From Clavaria fumosa (lineage: Eukaryota; Basidiomycota; Agaricomycetes; Agaricales; Clavariaceae), in the NCBI GenBank assembly GCA_951802425.1, contig OX637799.1, positions 744,001 to 808,000 of the forward strand: a stretch of 64,000 bases of DNA, read 5' to 3'. Positions 32,518 to 44,302 of this stretch are shown piece by piece. The notes under the pieces were generated by a model. It saw only the letters and a list, made by a program, of their open reading frames with translations. It searched no databases and had not been told where the DNA came from. Made by a program: the position numbers and the translations under genes. Position 1 is the stretch's first letter. Each line of letters starts with the position of its first letter.

Positions 32518-33442
32518 CTACACGAAAGAAAGCCAGGACCCCTCTTCATCGAGGGAGGAGCCCGAGGTGCCGTACTCAGACCCCCAAGACTCCTCTTCCC
32601 ACGACTCATCTGAAGAGTCTGAGAAGTCAGACTCACCCACAAACCCGAGAGCTACCCTTAAGGGATGGGAGGCGAACTGACCATCCCAGATTCCCGCCTC
32701 CAGGGCAGCCTCTCGCAGATCTCACACAGCGCCGAGAGAACCTCCGTCGTCCAGAGTAGGAGACGGGAGGGAGGAATAGGCGGGGGGGAGGTCAATGGTA
32801 GGAAGGGAGGGTGATGGAGGAGGCGCCACCAACGGGGTATCCAGAGGTTGGGGATCTGGACCTGGGGATGGTAAGCCGGATGTACAGGACCAGAACCGAT
32901 CTCAGCCCAATCCTGCCCACCTTGGTACCAAGTACCTTGGTCACCCCAAGGGGTGGTGGCCCAAGCAGTCGGCGAGGGAGGACGGGGAGGAGCCCAGTCC
33001 CAATCTATGAAGAATCAGACTTACTGGAGAAAGAGAGAAGTAGCTCGGCTAACTCACCATGAGGGTCCTCGAGAAGGTCACAGATACGTCGGTAGGGACC
33101 TTGAGTCAAGGAACAATCCTTGACAAGATGGGAGGGATCCCCACAGGCGAAGCATCGGTCGAGGACCCAATAGAGGTCCGCATCGGCAGGGACGAGTTGA
33201 ACCCACCAATGGAAGGTATCACAGGAGAGCTTGATCCCAGTGCGGGGAGCGAAGAGGGAAGAGCTGTGGAAGAACTCGACGAGGTGGTGGCCTTGGAAGC
33301 ACATAACAGGCAGACTCTGAAGAGATGGCGAGAGGAGGGAGACCGTCCTTTTATCCAATAAACGCCACAAGCTGATCTTGACCTCGATTGGGCAGACCCC
33401 TATCCACCAGACACGATCACCCCTAAGAAGATCCCTGATCAA
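32518..33442 (-). CDS. Antisense ORFs in the Gypsy-D LTR, CCHC zinc knuckle
   Basis: On the minus strand of the LTR an ORF of 145 codons (33442-33005) encodes RCFACGDPSHLVKDC, a retroviral-type CX2CX4HX4C knuckle, after a Trp-rich part (FHWWVQLVPADADLYW). Downstream a second frame (about 32830-32518) is Pro-rich then strongly acidic (SDFSDSSDESWEEESW). A possible 59-nt intron (GTGGGC..CCCCAG) could link the later frames, but the first junction offers only a 20-nt GTAAGT..ATAG gap, so I cannot give a sure splice model. The same ORFs exist in the 3' LTR. Product and expression unknown; could be a remnant of gag or host origin. Confidence 0.45.
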
Positions 33443-33752
33443 AGATCAGTTTCACTCGATCACTGCATCACACCGATCGATCAAGTAATCATGACTCAGA
33501 ACAGTTCGATCGCAGATCATCTGATCCTCCGATCATATCCCCAACAAGATCAGACGCAGCCGACCGTGATGTAATGCATCGAAGCGGGGACCCTATCCGA
33601 TCGCAGATGACATCATCATCACAAGGACCCCAACAAAGATCGACACTGCTCGGACTCATCATTCCAGTGCAAGCGCGCAGCTTTCCTGATCATCTATCAG
33701 ATTCCGATATTTAATCAATGACTCATACATCACGTACAGCCCATAGCTAGAG

Positions 33753-33798
33753 TATATAAGACCTGGGACCAGCCCACATGTACCCTAGCTTCGATCTT
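33753..33798 (+). promoter_or_regulatory. Gypsy-D core promoter and mRNA 5' end
   Basis: TATATAAG at 33753-33760. The sequence AGCTTCGATCTT at 33787-33798, 27-34 nt downstream, is exactly complementary to the 12 nt just after the LTR, marking it as the likely start of the transcript. The 3' LTR has the same at 41144. Confidence 0.75.
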
Positions 33799-34178
33799 TT
33801 CGTCTATACACTTACTTGAGAGACCTCAACTAAGTCTGACAGCAAACGTCGCTGCTGAGAACTTCGCACTGGAAGGATTCGTCTTCCCGCCTTTAAGGTC
33901 GCAAGTCGTCCCTCCTGAGAGTTTCACCAGCCACCCATCGATTGAGCAGAACCTCTGTCGGTTCGAGTATTACCAAAGGTATACAAGGACTTGGATAAAG
34001 GACCGACTACTCCGAGCCAATCCCCAGACTTATTACCAGACACTTCGACTACTGCAGGAGTATTCCCTGCATATCGAGAGACAAGTCCGCCAGGACTATC
34101 GACTAGCACTAGAAACTGAACAGACCCTTCGCTCTACCCTTGCACACCAAAGGGGTTTTGCTGTCACAAGCCCGACAC

Positions 34179-34190
34179 AAGATCGAAGCT
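34179..34190 (+). promoter_or_regulatory. Gypsy-D self-priming site
   Basis: AAGATCGAAGCT, one base after the LTR end. It pairs over 12 nt with AGCTTCGATCTT at the predicted mRNA 5' end. This is the arrangement known for self-primed (Tf1/sushi-type) elements, which use their own RNA rather than a tRNA. Confidence 0.75.
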
Positions 34191-34661
34191 CTTCAGTAAG
34201 CCTAGAGCGAGAGAGAGAACCGGATTGGGAGACCACAGACACCTCTGAAGAAAGACGAGAGAGACTACCTCGAAGAAGAAGAAGACACGTTGACCCAGAC
34301 GATTCAGATATCTCTGTTACCAATTTGGAACAGAACGTAGTGGGACGAGTCTTAGACGCCGCAGTATTGTGGACACGACCTTTAGGGAGAATAATACCCC
34401 CCAGAACCATTCAGAGGAGAACCGCACATCGGAACCTGCAAGTATTATACGCTGCCCAGGAAGGGATAGCAGAGCGAGAAAGAAATCCAGTCATCTCATT
34501 TGTACCCGCACTCGAGTTTAAACACCGAGACTACGCCAACCTAGGGTACCCAATCACCTGGCTTGACGCACTCAGAGCAGAAGTACAGATCGAGTATAAC
34601 CCGGAAGGAAGGATCATAGAGATCATTTGCAGGAACCTGCACGAAAGAAGAAGTCATACCG

Positions 34662-36017
34662 ATGAGCTCCGTTAAAGAGGATATTCCAGGGAGCAAGGGA
34701 GGGGCAAAGATTGCCACGGCCTATACAGCAGAAAGACAGACTTCAGTCCTGGCATCAGGATTGGAAGAGGACATCTTTAAAAGAGAAAGGGAGTTCGAGG
34801 CCGAGATGGCTGCACACAGGGAAGAAGAAGCCAAGTACAGGGCAAGGATGGGACTACCAGAGGTGGAGACCTCCGTGAGTGCAGAACGAGAATACTTTAT
34901 ACCCAAGCAGGAACCGACAACACCAACACCAGCACCAAAGGGCAAAGGAAGGGTCACCATGTCAACAGATCCCTTCGAAGGAGTGAAGGAAAGCACCGCA
35001 CCTGCAGCAGAGTTTAACCCCTTCACCTTACCAAGAGGGACCGGAAGCAAACCACCAGGAGGAGACCCACCAGGGAGGGACCCTTCTGGGAGTGAACCTT
35101 TTGGGAGGAGACCGCCAGGGAGGGAACCACCAAGTGGGGGCCCACCAGGAGGAGGCCCACCAGGGGGAGGCCCACCAGGAGGAGGATACCCAGGAATGGT
35201 CGGAATGCCAGAAAGGATAGGAATACCTAAACCGCCAAAGCCGACACCCCCTGTCCCATTTGATGGAGAGTGAGAGAACTGGGGACCATTCGTGGTGCAG
35301 GCATACCTATATTTCGCAGCATACCCATTCTATTTTGGAGCAGGTCAAGACGAAGCGAGGTGCCTACAGTTCTTGCGATGGTTTGAAGGACCTGTAGTAA
35401 AGACTTGGGCCTATGGATTATTGACAACAATAGGGACCCCGCAGCCGCATCCCTTTCTCAGTGATTGGAGCGCACTCCTCGAAGAAGCTGCCAAACTCTG
35501 GGGTCCCATCAATGAACCACAGATGGCCAGAACAAAACTCAGGGAACTCAGACAGGAGAAGACAGTATCCGAGTACCACGCCATGTTCACCAGATGGTCA
35601 GTACCGAGTGGATACAATGAAATCGCCTTAGGAGAGATGTTCTACCACGGATTGAAGCCAGCAATCAAAGATCTCCTGGTGCATGTCGAGAGACCAGAGA
35701 CGGTGTCCGGACTGCTTGGAGTGGCCATTCAATATGAACAGAGTATCCTAACAAGAATCAGAGAAAGGGGACCAGTCTGGAAGATGCCCAGACAACCCTT
35801 CAAAGGAGAGACAGCTAGGGGAGACATGAACAGAGTAGCAATCAAAGCCTCAAGACTCGCCCCAGCAGAACGGATGAGACGACTCAAAGAAGGAACATGT
35901 TTTATTTGCGACCAGAAAGGACACCTTGCTCGTGAGTGTCCTCAACGACAGAGAATGCAAATCCAAGGAACAGCAAACCAAGAAACCAAGAAAGAAGAGG
36001 ATTTTCAGGAAGGTTGA
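34662..36017 (+). CDS. Gypsy-D gag (one nonsense codon)
   Basis: Frame from MSSVKEDIPGSKG: charged N-terminal part, a Gly/Pro-rich linker (about residues 125-190, PPGGGPPGGG), then the capsid-like retrotransposon gag domain (FEGPVVKTWAYGLL, PQPHPFLSDWSALLEEA, EYHAMFTRW) and a C-terminal zinc knuckle CFICDQKGHLAREC. A TGA at 35271-35273 splits it between FDGE and ENWGPF; CGA would restore Arg, and CG to TG is the dominant change in this element. The upstream region 34180-34661 is also open in places (DWETTDTSEERRERL) and may include more of gag, so the true start is uncertain. Gag packages the RNA in cytoplasmic particles. Confidence 0.85.
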
Positions 36018-39000
36018 AGAGAGAGCCCACAAACTCTTCGACCTATAGTACCCCAGAGTCTGCACCTGTATTTATTCGATCAGTCCCAAATGATGACCAT
36101 ATTTATCTTGACATCATGCTGGAGACTGAGAGAATAAATACTAAGGTAAGGGCACTGGTGGACAGTGGGGCCTCAAGTCTGTTCATATCCCCAAGACTGG
36201 CCAAGCGATTCAGGCGACAACACCTCAGAAAGGCAATTTCCCTGACCAATATTGATGGGACCCCTAACCAGATCGGGAAGATCACCCATCAAGTAAGAGC
36301 GACCCTGAAGGCACAGGGGCATGAATCAAAGGAGAACCTGTTGATAGCAGACATAGGGGTCGAAGACGTCATCATAGGAATCGACTGGTTGAGGAAACAC
36401 AACCCAACCATAAATTGGAGAACAGGGAAGTTCACATTCTCCGAGTGCCCGGTGAGCTGCACGAAAGAGAAAGGGAAGCGCTATACCCCAGTGACAATGA
36501 GCTTTGGAGGAATAGATGCAAGGGACACCTTTCAGAGGTTGATGAAGGAATTCGAAGACATCACTGAATGTCTAGAGGGAGAAGAAGAAGAACCCAATGA
36601 AGATGACCAACCCAAGGAGGGAGACCAAGTATTCGAGGTTACGGATACAGAAAGGATCATGCAAATTGCTGCAGGGTTTACCAAGTCACAGCAAATAGCA
36701 GAGCAGGTACTTCGACAAGAGAAGGTGCGAACGTTCGAAGAAATGGTACCTAAGGAGTTTCGAAGGTACAAGAAGGTGTTCGAACAGAAGGCATCAGAAC
36801 AACTTCCCGAGAGGAAACCATGGGACCACGCAATAAACTTGGAGGAAGGAGCTCCCTTACCGAACTCCAAGAAGTACGCCATGTCCCCAAAAGAAAGAGA
36901 AGCCTTGATGGAGTACTTGGACGAGAACCTAGCCAAAGGGTACATCAGGAAGTCAGAGGGACCAGGGTCACCAGCAGCCTCACCAGTGTTCTTCATCAAG
37001 AAAAAGGATGGTAGCCTGAGGTTAGTGGTTGATTATAGGAAACTGAATGCGATTACCATCAAGGATCGATTCCCACTACCCTTGACTCAGACCTTGCTTG
37101 ACAAGCTGGCCTTAGCCTATTACTTCACAGCCTTGGATTTACGGTGGGGATACAATAACGTCCGAGTAAGGGATGGAGACCAGTACAAGGCCGCCTTCGT
37201 GACTGAGGAAGGATTGTATGAGCCGGAGGTTATGGGGTTCGGACTGTGTAACGCCCCGGCAACCTTCCAGCGGATGATGCACGACATATTCAAAGATATG
37301 GCCAACGTGGTGGTATACCTGGACGACATCCTGATATTCTCAGAGACAAGAGAGGAGCATGTGACGACAGTCCTGGAGGTGCTTCGACGACTACAGGAGA
37401 ATGACCTATTCTGTAAACCAGAAAAGTGCAAGTTCTTCCATGGAGAGACAGAATACTTAGGATTTTTGATTTCACACAATCAAATCAGAATGGATCCAGC
37501 GAAGGTACAGGTGATCATGGACTGGCCAGAGCCAACAACTGTGAAAGGGATACAGGAAGTCCTGGGGTTCGGCAATTTCTACCGAAGGTTTATCAAGGGG
37601 TACTCTGAACAGGTCAGACCTTTGACTAGTCTGTTGAAGAAAGGGAAGGTCTTTGAATGGGGAGAGGAACAAAGACAAGCATTTAGACAGTACAAGGATA
37701 AGTTCAAGAATGCCCCCGTCTTGATCATCCCAAATCCAGAGGAGCCCTATGTAGTGGAGTGTGATGCTTCAGACTTTGCAGTCGGAGCAGTACTGTCACA
37801 GAAGGGAGAGGATGGGAATGTGCACCCGATAGCCTTCATGTCAAAAGCAATGAACGCCGCTGAAAGAAACTACCAGATTTACGACAAGGAGTTACTGGCT
37901 ATCATTCTGGCTCTTAAGCAGTGGCGACATTACTTGGAAGGGGCACGACACAGGGTGACCATTCTATCTGACCATCAGAACTTGCAATACTTTGGGGGAG
38001 CACAGACACTCACCCGGAGACAGGCGAGGTGGGGTTTATTCCTGACACAATTTGACTACGAGATCAAGCATCGACCTGGACGACTGGGAGGGAAGCCAGA
38101 CAAACTATCACAGAGGCCCGACCATAAGCCAGAAACCCCAGACAACCAAGGATGGCAGGTCCTACAGCTGAACTCCCCAGAGGTGCTACAACCAGAAAGG
38201 ATTAGGATCTGTGCCATGAAGAGAGGACATGCTTCAAGCCTCCAGGATCACCCTATTCGGAAATGAATTAGGAAGGAAGTAGAATACGACCCTGAGGTGA
38301 TGGAAGCAATGAAACTCCTGAAGATGGGACCAAGGCAACTGCGAAAAGGACTGGAAGATTGGAACCTGGAAGATGGACTGCTACTCTTCCAGGGGAAGGT
38401 ATGCATACCAGACAACCCAGGGATACGAAGAGATCTGGTTAAACTACATCACGACTCACTAGAAGTAGGCCATCCAGGGGTCTACAAGACAATGGAACTT
38501 ATTTCCCGGAACTACTGGTGGCCAGGGATGACCAGGTACATCAAGCATTACGTGGAAACCTGCGACACCTGTAATCGAAAGAAGAACTGGGCGCAGAAGC
38601 CCAGAGGGGAACTTCGACCCATTCCACCAGCAGAACGACCTTGGCAGGTAGCCACCAATGACTTCATCGTGGGATTACCTAAGTCGGCAGGATACGATGG
38701 AATTTGGGTGGTGGCAGACCATCTGACCAAGGAAGCACATTTCATTCCAGTCAAGTCAGACATCGACACAGAAGAGACCATTGACTTGTATTTACAACAT
38801 GTCTGGAAGCTGCATGGAGTCCCAGAGAAAATGATCTCGGATCGAGGAACACAATTCACATCCAAGCTGATGAGAGGAGTGTTCAAGAAATTAGGCGTAC
38901 AGGGGGCCTATTCCACTGCATACCACCCACAGACAGATGGACAGACCGAACAAATCAATCAGACCTTGAAACAATATTTACAACTCTTCTGTCACTATCG

Positions 39001-39760
39001 ACAGAATGACTGGAGCCACTACCTGCCAATGGCAGAATTCGCCTACAACAACAATGTTAGCACCACGACTAAGCAATCTCCCTTCTATGCTGCAAGGGGA
39101 TATCATCCAAGGATGACATTTGACACAGGAAAAGATACAAGGGTGCCCAAGGCGGAGGAAGTAGTCAGCCATCTCCATCAGGTACAGGACGAGTTGAGAG
39201 CAGCTATGAAGCTGTCTCAGGAACAAATGGCGTGGTACTACGACAAGGACTGTCAGAAAGAATCACCATTTGAACTAGGACAGAAGGTGTGGTTAGATGC
39301 CAGAAATATCACCACCACAGCCCCCAGCAAGACACTGGCCGATCGACGACTAGGACCATTTGAGATCATTGAAGTTCTCTCTGACGTCAACTACAAATTG
39401 GAACTACCAGCCTCGATTCAGGTCCACCCAGTGTTTCACATCTCCCTGCTATATCCATACAAAGAATCAATGATTCCAGGACGAGTAGAACCCCCGCCAC
39501 CACCAGTGGAAGTGGAGGGGGAAGAGGAATATGAGATTGGAGAAATCAAGGATGGACGACTATGGCGAAGTCAGAAACAGTACCTAGTCGGATGGGAAGG
39601 ATATGGACCAAACGAAGACATGTGGAAACCAGAGAAGGAGTTGGGACACGCGGAAGAGGCAATCAAGCACTTTCATGACACCCATCCAGAGTTCGTCTGG
39701 ATGACTGCCAAGAGGAGGAAGGCCCGTGGTTCATCCTCGAAAATCTCCGGTGAAGCTTAA
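35936..39760 (+). CDS. Gypsy-D pol: protease, RT, RNase H, integrase, chromodomain
   Basis: Open in the -1 frame relative to gag, overlapping it by 82 nt, with no ATG near its start, so expression by frameshifting from gag is likely. In order: protease (ALVDSGASS), reverse transcriptase (DYRKLNAITIKD, active site YLDDILIF), RNase H (CDASDFAVGAVLSQ), integrase zinc region (H..H, CDTCNRKKN), integrase core (NDFIVGLP, SDRGTQFTS, HPQTDGQTE) and a C-terminal chromodomain (YLVGWEGYGPNEDMWKP). One TGA (38264-38266) lies between RNase H and integrase where CGA fits (RK-R-IRKEVEY). The chromodomain places it among chromoviruses, whose integrases target marked chromatin. Apart from two stops in the whole element, the coding is intact. 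Confidence 0.9.
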
Positions 39761-39772
39761 GAGAGAGGGTCG

Positions 39773-41568
39773 TGTCATGAAAGCGTTGTCCGTACTACCA
39801 GGCCAGCAAAATTTCAATCCTTTAACTTAAGGAACACGGTGCAAATCAAGCGAACAAGGGGCTAAACCCCAAATATATATTTTATCGCAAGATAAGTACA
39901 ATACTTATCTACACGAAAGAAAGCCAGGACCCCTCTTCATCGAGGGAGGAGCCTGAGGTGCCGTACTCAGACCCCCAAGACTCCTCTTCCCATGACTCAT
40001 CTGAAGAGTCTGAGAAGTCAGACTCACCCACAAACCCGAGAGCTACCCTTAAGGGATGGGAGGCGAACTGACCATCCCAGATTCCCGCCTCCAGGGCAGC
40101 CTCTCGCAGATCTCGCACAGCGCCGAGAGAACCTCCGTCGTCCAGAGTAGGAGACAGGAGGGAGGAATAGGCGGGGGGGAGGTCAACGGTAGGAAGGGAG
40201 GGCGATGGAGGAGGCGCCACCAACGGGGTATCCAGAGGTTGGGGATCTGGACCTGGGGATGGTAAGCCGGATGTACAGGACCAGAACCGATCTCAGCCCA
40301 ATCCTGCCCACCTTGGTACCAAGTACCTTGGTCACCCCAAGGGGTGGTGGCCCAAGCAGTCGGCGAGGGAGGATGGGGAGGAGCCCAGTCCCAATCTATG
40401 AAGAATCAGACTTACTGGAGAAAGAGAGAAGTAGCTCGGCTAACTCACCATGAGGGTCCTCGAGAAGGTCACAGATACGTCGGTAGGGACCTTGAGTCAA
40501 GGAACAATCCTTGACAAGATGGGAGGGATCCCCACAGGCGAAGCATCGGTCGAGGACCCAATAGAGGTCCGCATCGGCAGGGACGAGTTGAACCCACCAA
40601 TGGAAGGTATCGCAGGAGAGCTTGATCCCAGTGCAGGGAGCGAAGAGGGAAGAGCTGTGGAAGAACTCGACGAGGTGGTGGCCTTGGAAGCACATAACAG
40701 GCAGACTCTGAAGAGATGGCAAGAGGAGGGAGACCGTCCTTTTATCCAATAAACGCCACAAGCTGATCTTGACCTCGATTGGGCAGACCCCTATCCACCA
40801 GACACGATCACCCCTAAGAAGATCCCTGATCAAAGATCAGTTTCACTCGATCACTGCATCACACCGATCGATCAAGTAATCATGACTCAGAACAGTTCGA
40901 TCGCAGATCATCTGATCCTCCGATCATATCCCCAACAAGATCAGACGCAGCCGACCGTGATGTAATGCATCGAAGCAGGGACCCTATCCGATCGCAGATG
41001 ACATCATCATCACAAGGACCCCAACAAAGATCGACACTGCTCGGACTCATCATTCCAGTGCAAGCGCGCAGCTTTCCTGATCATCTATCAGATTCCGATA
41101 TTTAATCAATGACTCATACATCACGTACAGCCCATAGCTAGAGTATATAAGACCTGGGACCAGCCCACATGTACCCTAGCTTCGATCTTTTCGTCTATAC
41201 ACTTACTTGAGAGACCTCAACTAAGTCTGACAGCAAACGTCGCTGCTGAGAACTTCGCACTGGAAGGATTCGTCTTCCCGCCTTTAAGGTCGCAAGTCGT
41301 CCCTCCTGAGAGTTTCACCAGCCACCCATCGATTGAGCAGAACCTCTGTCGGTTCGAGTATTACCAAAGGTATACAAGGACTTGGATAAAGGACCGACTA
41401 CTCCGAGCCAATCCCCAGACTTATTACCAGACACTTCGACTACTGCAGGAGTATTCCCTGCATATCGAGAGACAAGTCCGCCAGGACTATCGACTAGCAC
41501 TAGAAACTGAACAGACCCTTCGCTCTACCCTTGCACACCAAAGGGGTTTTGCTGTCACAAGCCCGACA
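39773..41568 (+). repeat. Gypsy-D 3' LTR
   Basis: 1796 bp. Preceded by a purine run (AAGAGAGAGGG, 39759-39770). Contains the same TATA box (41144-41151) and the same antisense knuckle ORF (40833-40396) as the 5' LTR. Confidence 0.93.
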
Positions 41569-41573
41569 CATGC

Positions 41574-44048
41574 GTACCTTGAATTTGAGAAACAACTTGA
41601 AATGCAGGACGGTGTGCAGATAAAAATCCTTCGCTCTGATCGCAGCTGCGAGTTCCTGAATGACAAGTTTAGTGAGCACCTAGCTAAGAGAGGGACGAAG
41701 AGGGAGCTCACCATTCACAATATGCACGAGCAAGTCGGCGTTGCTGAGCGCTGGAACCGCACGAAGGCGGAACTAGCACGAGCGATGCTTATTGACTCGC
41801 AACTCCCTAGATTCCTATGGGCAGAAGCGATGAACCACACTGCATGGATCAAGAATCGCTCACCTACGCGAGCGCTCGACAATGGCACCCCCTACGAAGC
41901 CCACTACGGTAAAAAACCTTACCTCTCCAAACTTATCCCATTTGGCACACATGCCTGGGTTAAAATACATGATGCCGGGAAGCTCAAACCTTGTGCAAAG
42001 CTTGGTCACTTCGTTGGCTATGACGGAACGAGCACAGGCTACCGCATTTACTATCCTGATAAGCGTCAAGTCAAAGTTGAGTGAGAGGTAGTTTTCAACT
42101 GCACTGGAAGTCCTACGACGGTCCAGATTCCTGAAGAGCTCGAGATTCTGGGGGAGAAGGTAAAAGAAATCCTCCGACCCCTTCAGGAAGACCGATCGTC
42201 AACACCTAGCGACGACGAGAGCTCGAGCGACCCAGATACCAGAGAGAATGACGATCAGCGGTCTGACAGCGACGAAACTGACTCTAACGACACTCACAGT
42301 AATCGCAAATCCCCGTCGCCACCACCTGATTACCCCCAAACCTCTGAAAACGAAGAATCCGGTCGCCCTTGCCGCAAACGCCCTGAACCCGGTTTCTATA
42401 AAAGATTAGCAGGCCATCATGCCTACGCCTTCCCAGACGTACCGCAGAGCCCTATCGATCCTTCAGATGATCCATTCCTGCTCTTGGCACTGACCGCAGG
42501 CACTGTAGGTTCGGAACCGCGCACACTTGCCGAAGCGTTCTTGCGAGATGATGCCTACCGATGGAAACAGGCATGGGACGTCGAGCTCAAACAGCTCCAG
42601 CGACTACGCACCTGGAAACTTGTTCCAAGGCCAACAGACAAGCCTATCATTCCCTTTAGCCATGTCTTCAAGATCAAACTAGGCTCTAATGGAGAAATCC
42701 TAAAGTACAAGGTCAGGCTCATTGCAGGAGGTCACAAACAAGTCAAGGGACTCAATTATAATGAAACGTTTGCCGCCGCCACCAAGATCGCCTCGATCCG
42801 AGTTGTTCTCACCAATGCCACGCAGCTCAACTGGGAGATCAATCAAATAGACGTTGTCGGTGCTTACCTGAATGCGGAAATCGACGAAGAAGTTTACATG
42901 GAGGCTCCTCCCAGTGTCCTTGGTCCCAACGACAAAGGAAGAGTCTGCAAACTGCTCAAGGGACTCTATGGTTTGAAACAGTCGGGAAGGAAATGGCACG
43001 AGAAGATGACTGGTGCCTTTGTGGACCTGGGGTTCTCACTGTCACACCTAGACCATTCTGTGTTTACCAAAACCAGTGCAGGCCAAACAACCCATGTCAT
43101 GGTATCAACTGATGACATGGTTGTTGCAGCAAGCTCTTGCACTGCAGTGGATGAATTCAAAAGGCAGTTTTCTAAGCATTTTGAGATAACTGATCAAGGA
43201 GAGGCTTCATGGCTCTTAGGTTTTGAGATCAAGCGTGACCATACGGCAAGAACCATCGCTATTGACCAAAAGGCTTACATCTCAGCAATGGCCAAGAAGT
43301 TCAAACTAACAGATGTGAAGCCGACATACACACCTATGGAGTCTGGCACAATTTTTTCCAAAGACCAGTGCCCTTCCGAACCAGTAGGTGTGCCGTACCA
43401 GGAAGCCTGTGGCAGCATACTCTGGCCGGCCATTATATCTCGTCCTGACGCTCAATTTGCAGTTGGAATTTTGACTCAGTTTACTCAGAACCCAGCAGAA
43501 GTCCATTGGAGAGGGATAAAACATGTAATAAAATACCTCTACACAACACGCGACCAGTGGCTAACACTAGGCGGACCCCTCGCCGAACTGGACATCTATG
43601 CCGACGCGGACTGAACCTCTCAGCCTCACCGCCAGTCCATCTCGGGCTACGTCGTGAAGCTGGGAGTCGGCGTGGTGTCCTGGTCTTCCAAGAAGCAGCC
43701 AATCATCACATTGTCAAGTGCCGAGGCTGAGTACATCGCAGCAATGCACGCCGCAAAGGAAATCCTATGGCTATGTGAGTTCCTGACTGAGCTAGGATGA
43801 CCTCCAGATGGCCCGACAAGGCTCCTTACCGACAATCAGTCAGCCATCGCGATATCAAAGGATCCTAAGTTCCATGCCAGAACGAAGCACATCGACATCT
43901 GGTATCATTTTATCAGACAAGTGATTAAGGCAGGCAAGATCAAGATCACCTATGTCCCGACAGATGACAACCTTGCAGACACATTCACTAAAGCATTGGC
44001 CTGCACGAAGTTCGAGAGAGCAAGGACGGCCGTTGGGTTGTGTACTGC
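41574..44048 (+). pseudogene. Copia integrase, reverse transcriptase and RNase H
   Basis: Continuation of the Copia pol after Gypsy-D: integrase core (SDRSCEFLNDKF, VGVAERWNRT), an acidic linker, reverse transcriptase (FKIKLGSNGEI, IDVVGAYLNAEI, YGLKQSGRKWH, active site STDDM) and RNase H (HRQSISGYVVKLG, SSAEAEYIAAMHAAKE, ARTKHIDIWYHF). Three stops: TGA 42082-42084 and TGA 43798-43800, both explained by CGA, and TGA 43612-43614, which replaces the Trp expected after DAD and is not a CpG change. The frame is otherwise continuous to the polypurine tract. Confidence 0.88.
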
Positions 44049-44059
44049 TTGAGGGGGAG

Positions 44060-44297
44060 TGTTGGAAATCAAGCGGAGTACGAAAGTCTATTTTAATTTT
44101 TCAGCCATGCACTTCGCGAAATGCTGCTCAGTACAGATTACTGACTGAGCAGTGAGTAAAACTTTTACACTATCCTTATAGAGTCTTGTCATTGACACGG
44201 ACACCCATAGATATACTACTTTTTAGGTAGCTAGCCATGCTGCTCAGTATGGATTACCGACTGAGCAATATACTACTTTTTAGGTCTATTTTCTTTA
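44060..44297 (+). repeat. Copia 3' LTR
   Basis: 238 bp partner of 30393-30630, followed by the target duplication AACAT. Confidence 0.9.
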
Positions 44298-44302
44298 AAC
44301 AT

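Larger units (their letters stand above)
32382..34177 (+). repeat. Gypsy-D 5' LTR
   Basis: 1796 bp. Contains a TATA box at 33753-33760 and a reverse-strand ORF with a CCHC knuckle (33005-33442). Differs from the 3' LTR at 32396, 32563, 32602, 32724, 32765, 32796, 32812, 32983, 33221, 33244, 33330 and 33586, all within CG dinucleotides; the last 591 bp are identical. Confidence 0.93.
32382..41568 (+). mobile_element. Gypsy chromovirus (Gypsy-D), full length
   Basis: LTRs of exactly 1796 bp each (32382-34177, 39773-41568) starting TGTCATGAAAGCG and ending CCCGACA, with the 5-bp duplication CATGC at 32377-32381 and 41569-41573. Removing it restores the Copia integrase reading QVFHAYLEFEKQ. gag and pol overlap in the -1 frame, and pol ends in a chromodomain. 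There is one stop in gag and one in pol, both TGA where CGA would fit. The LTRs differ at only 12 sites, so insertion is young compared with the surrounding debris. Confidence 0.93.
30393..44297 (+). mobile_element. Copia retrotransposon carrying a nested Gypsy element
   Basis: Identical-length LTRs of 238 bp (30393-30630, 44060-44297; start TGTTGGAAATC, end TTTCTTTA), a perfect 5-bp duplication AACAT (30388-30392, 44298-44302) and a polypurine tract (TTGAGGGGGAG, 44049-44059). The internal coding is split by Gypsy-D (32382-41568). It inserted in the Goodbye-domain exon of the STAND gene. The LTRs differ at five positions, four of which fall at three ancestral CpG sites. Coding is damaged (see parts). 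Confidence 0.9.

Noticed and set aside
38297..39760. Second Gypsy-D polyprotein starting at an internal ATG
   Set aside because: It is the same pol frame after a TGA that fits a CGA mutation, so it is one gene.
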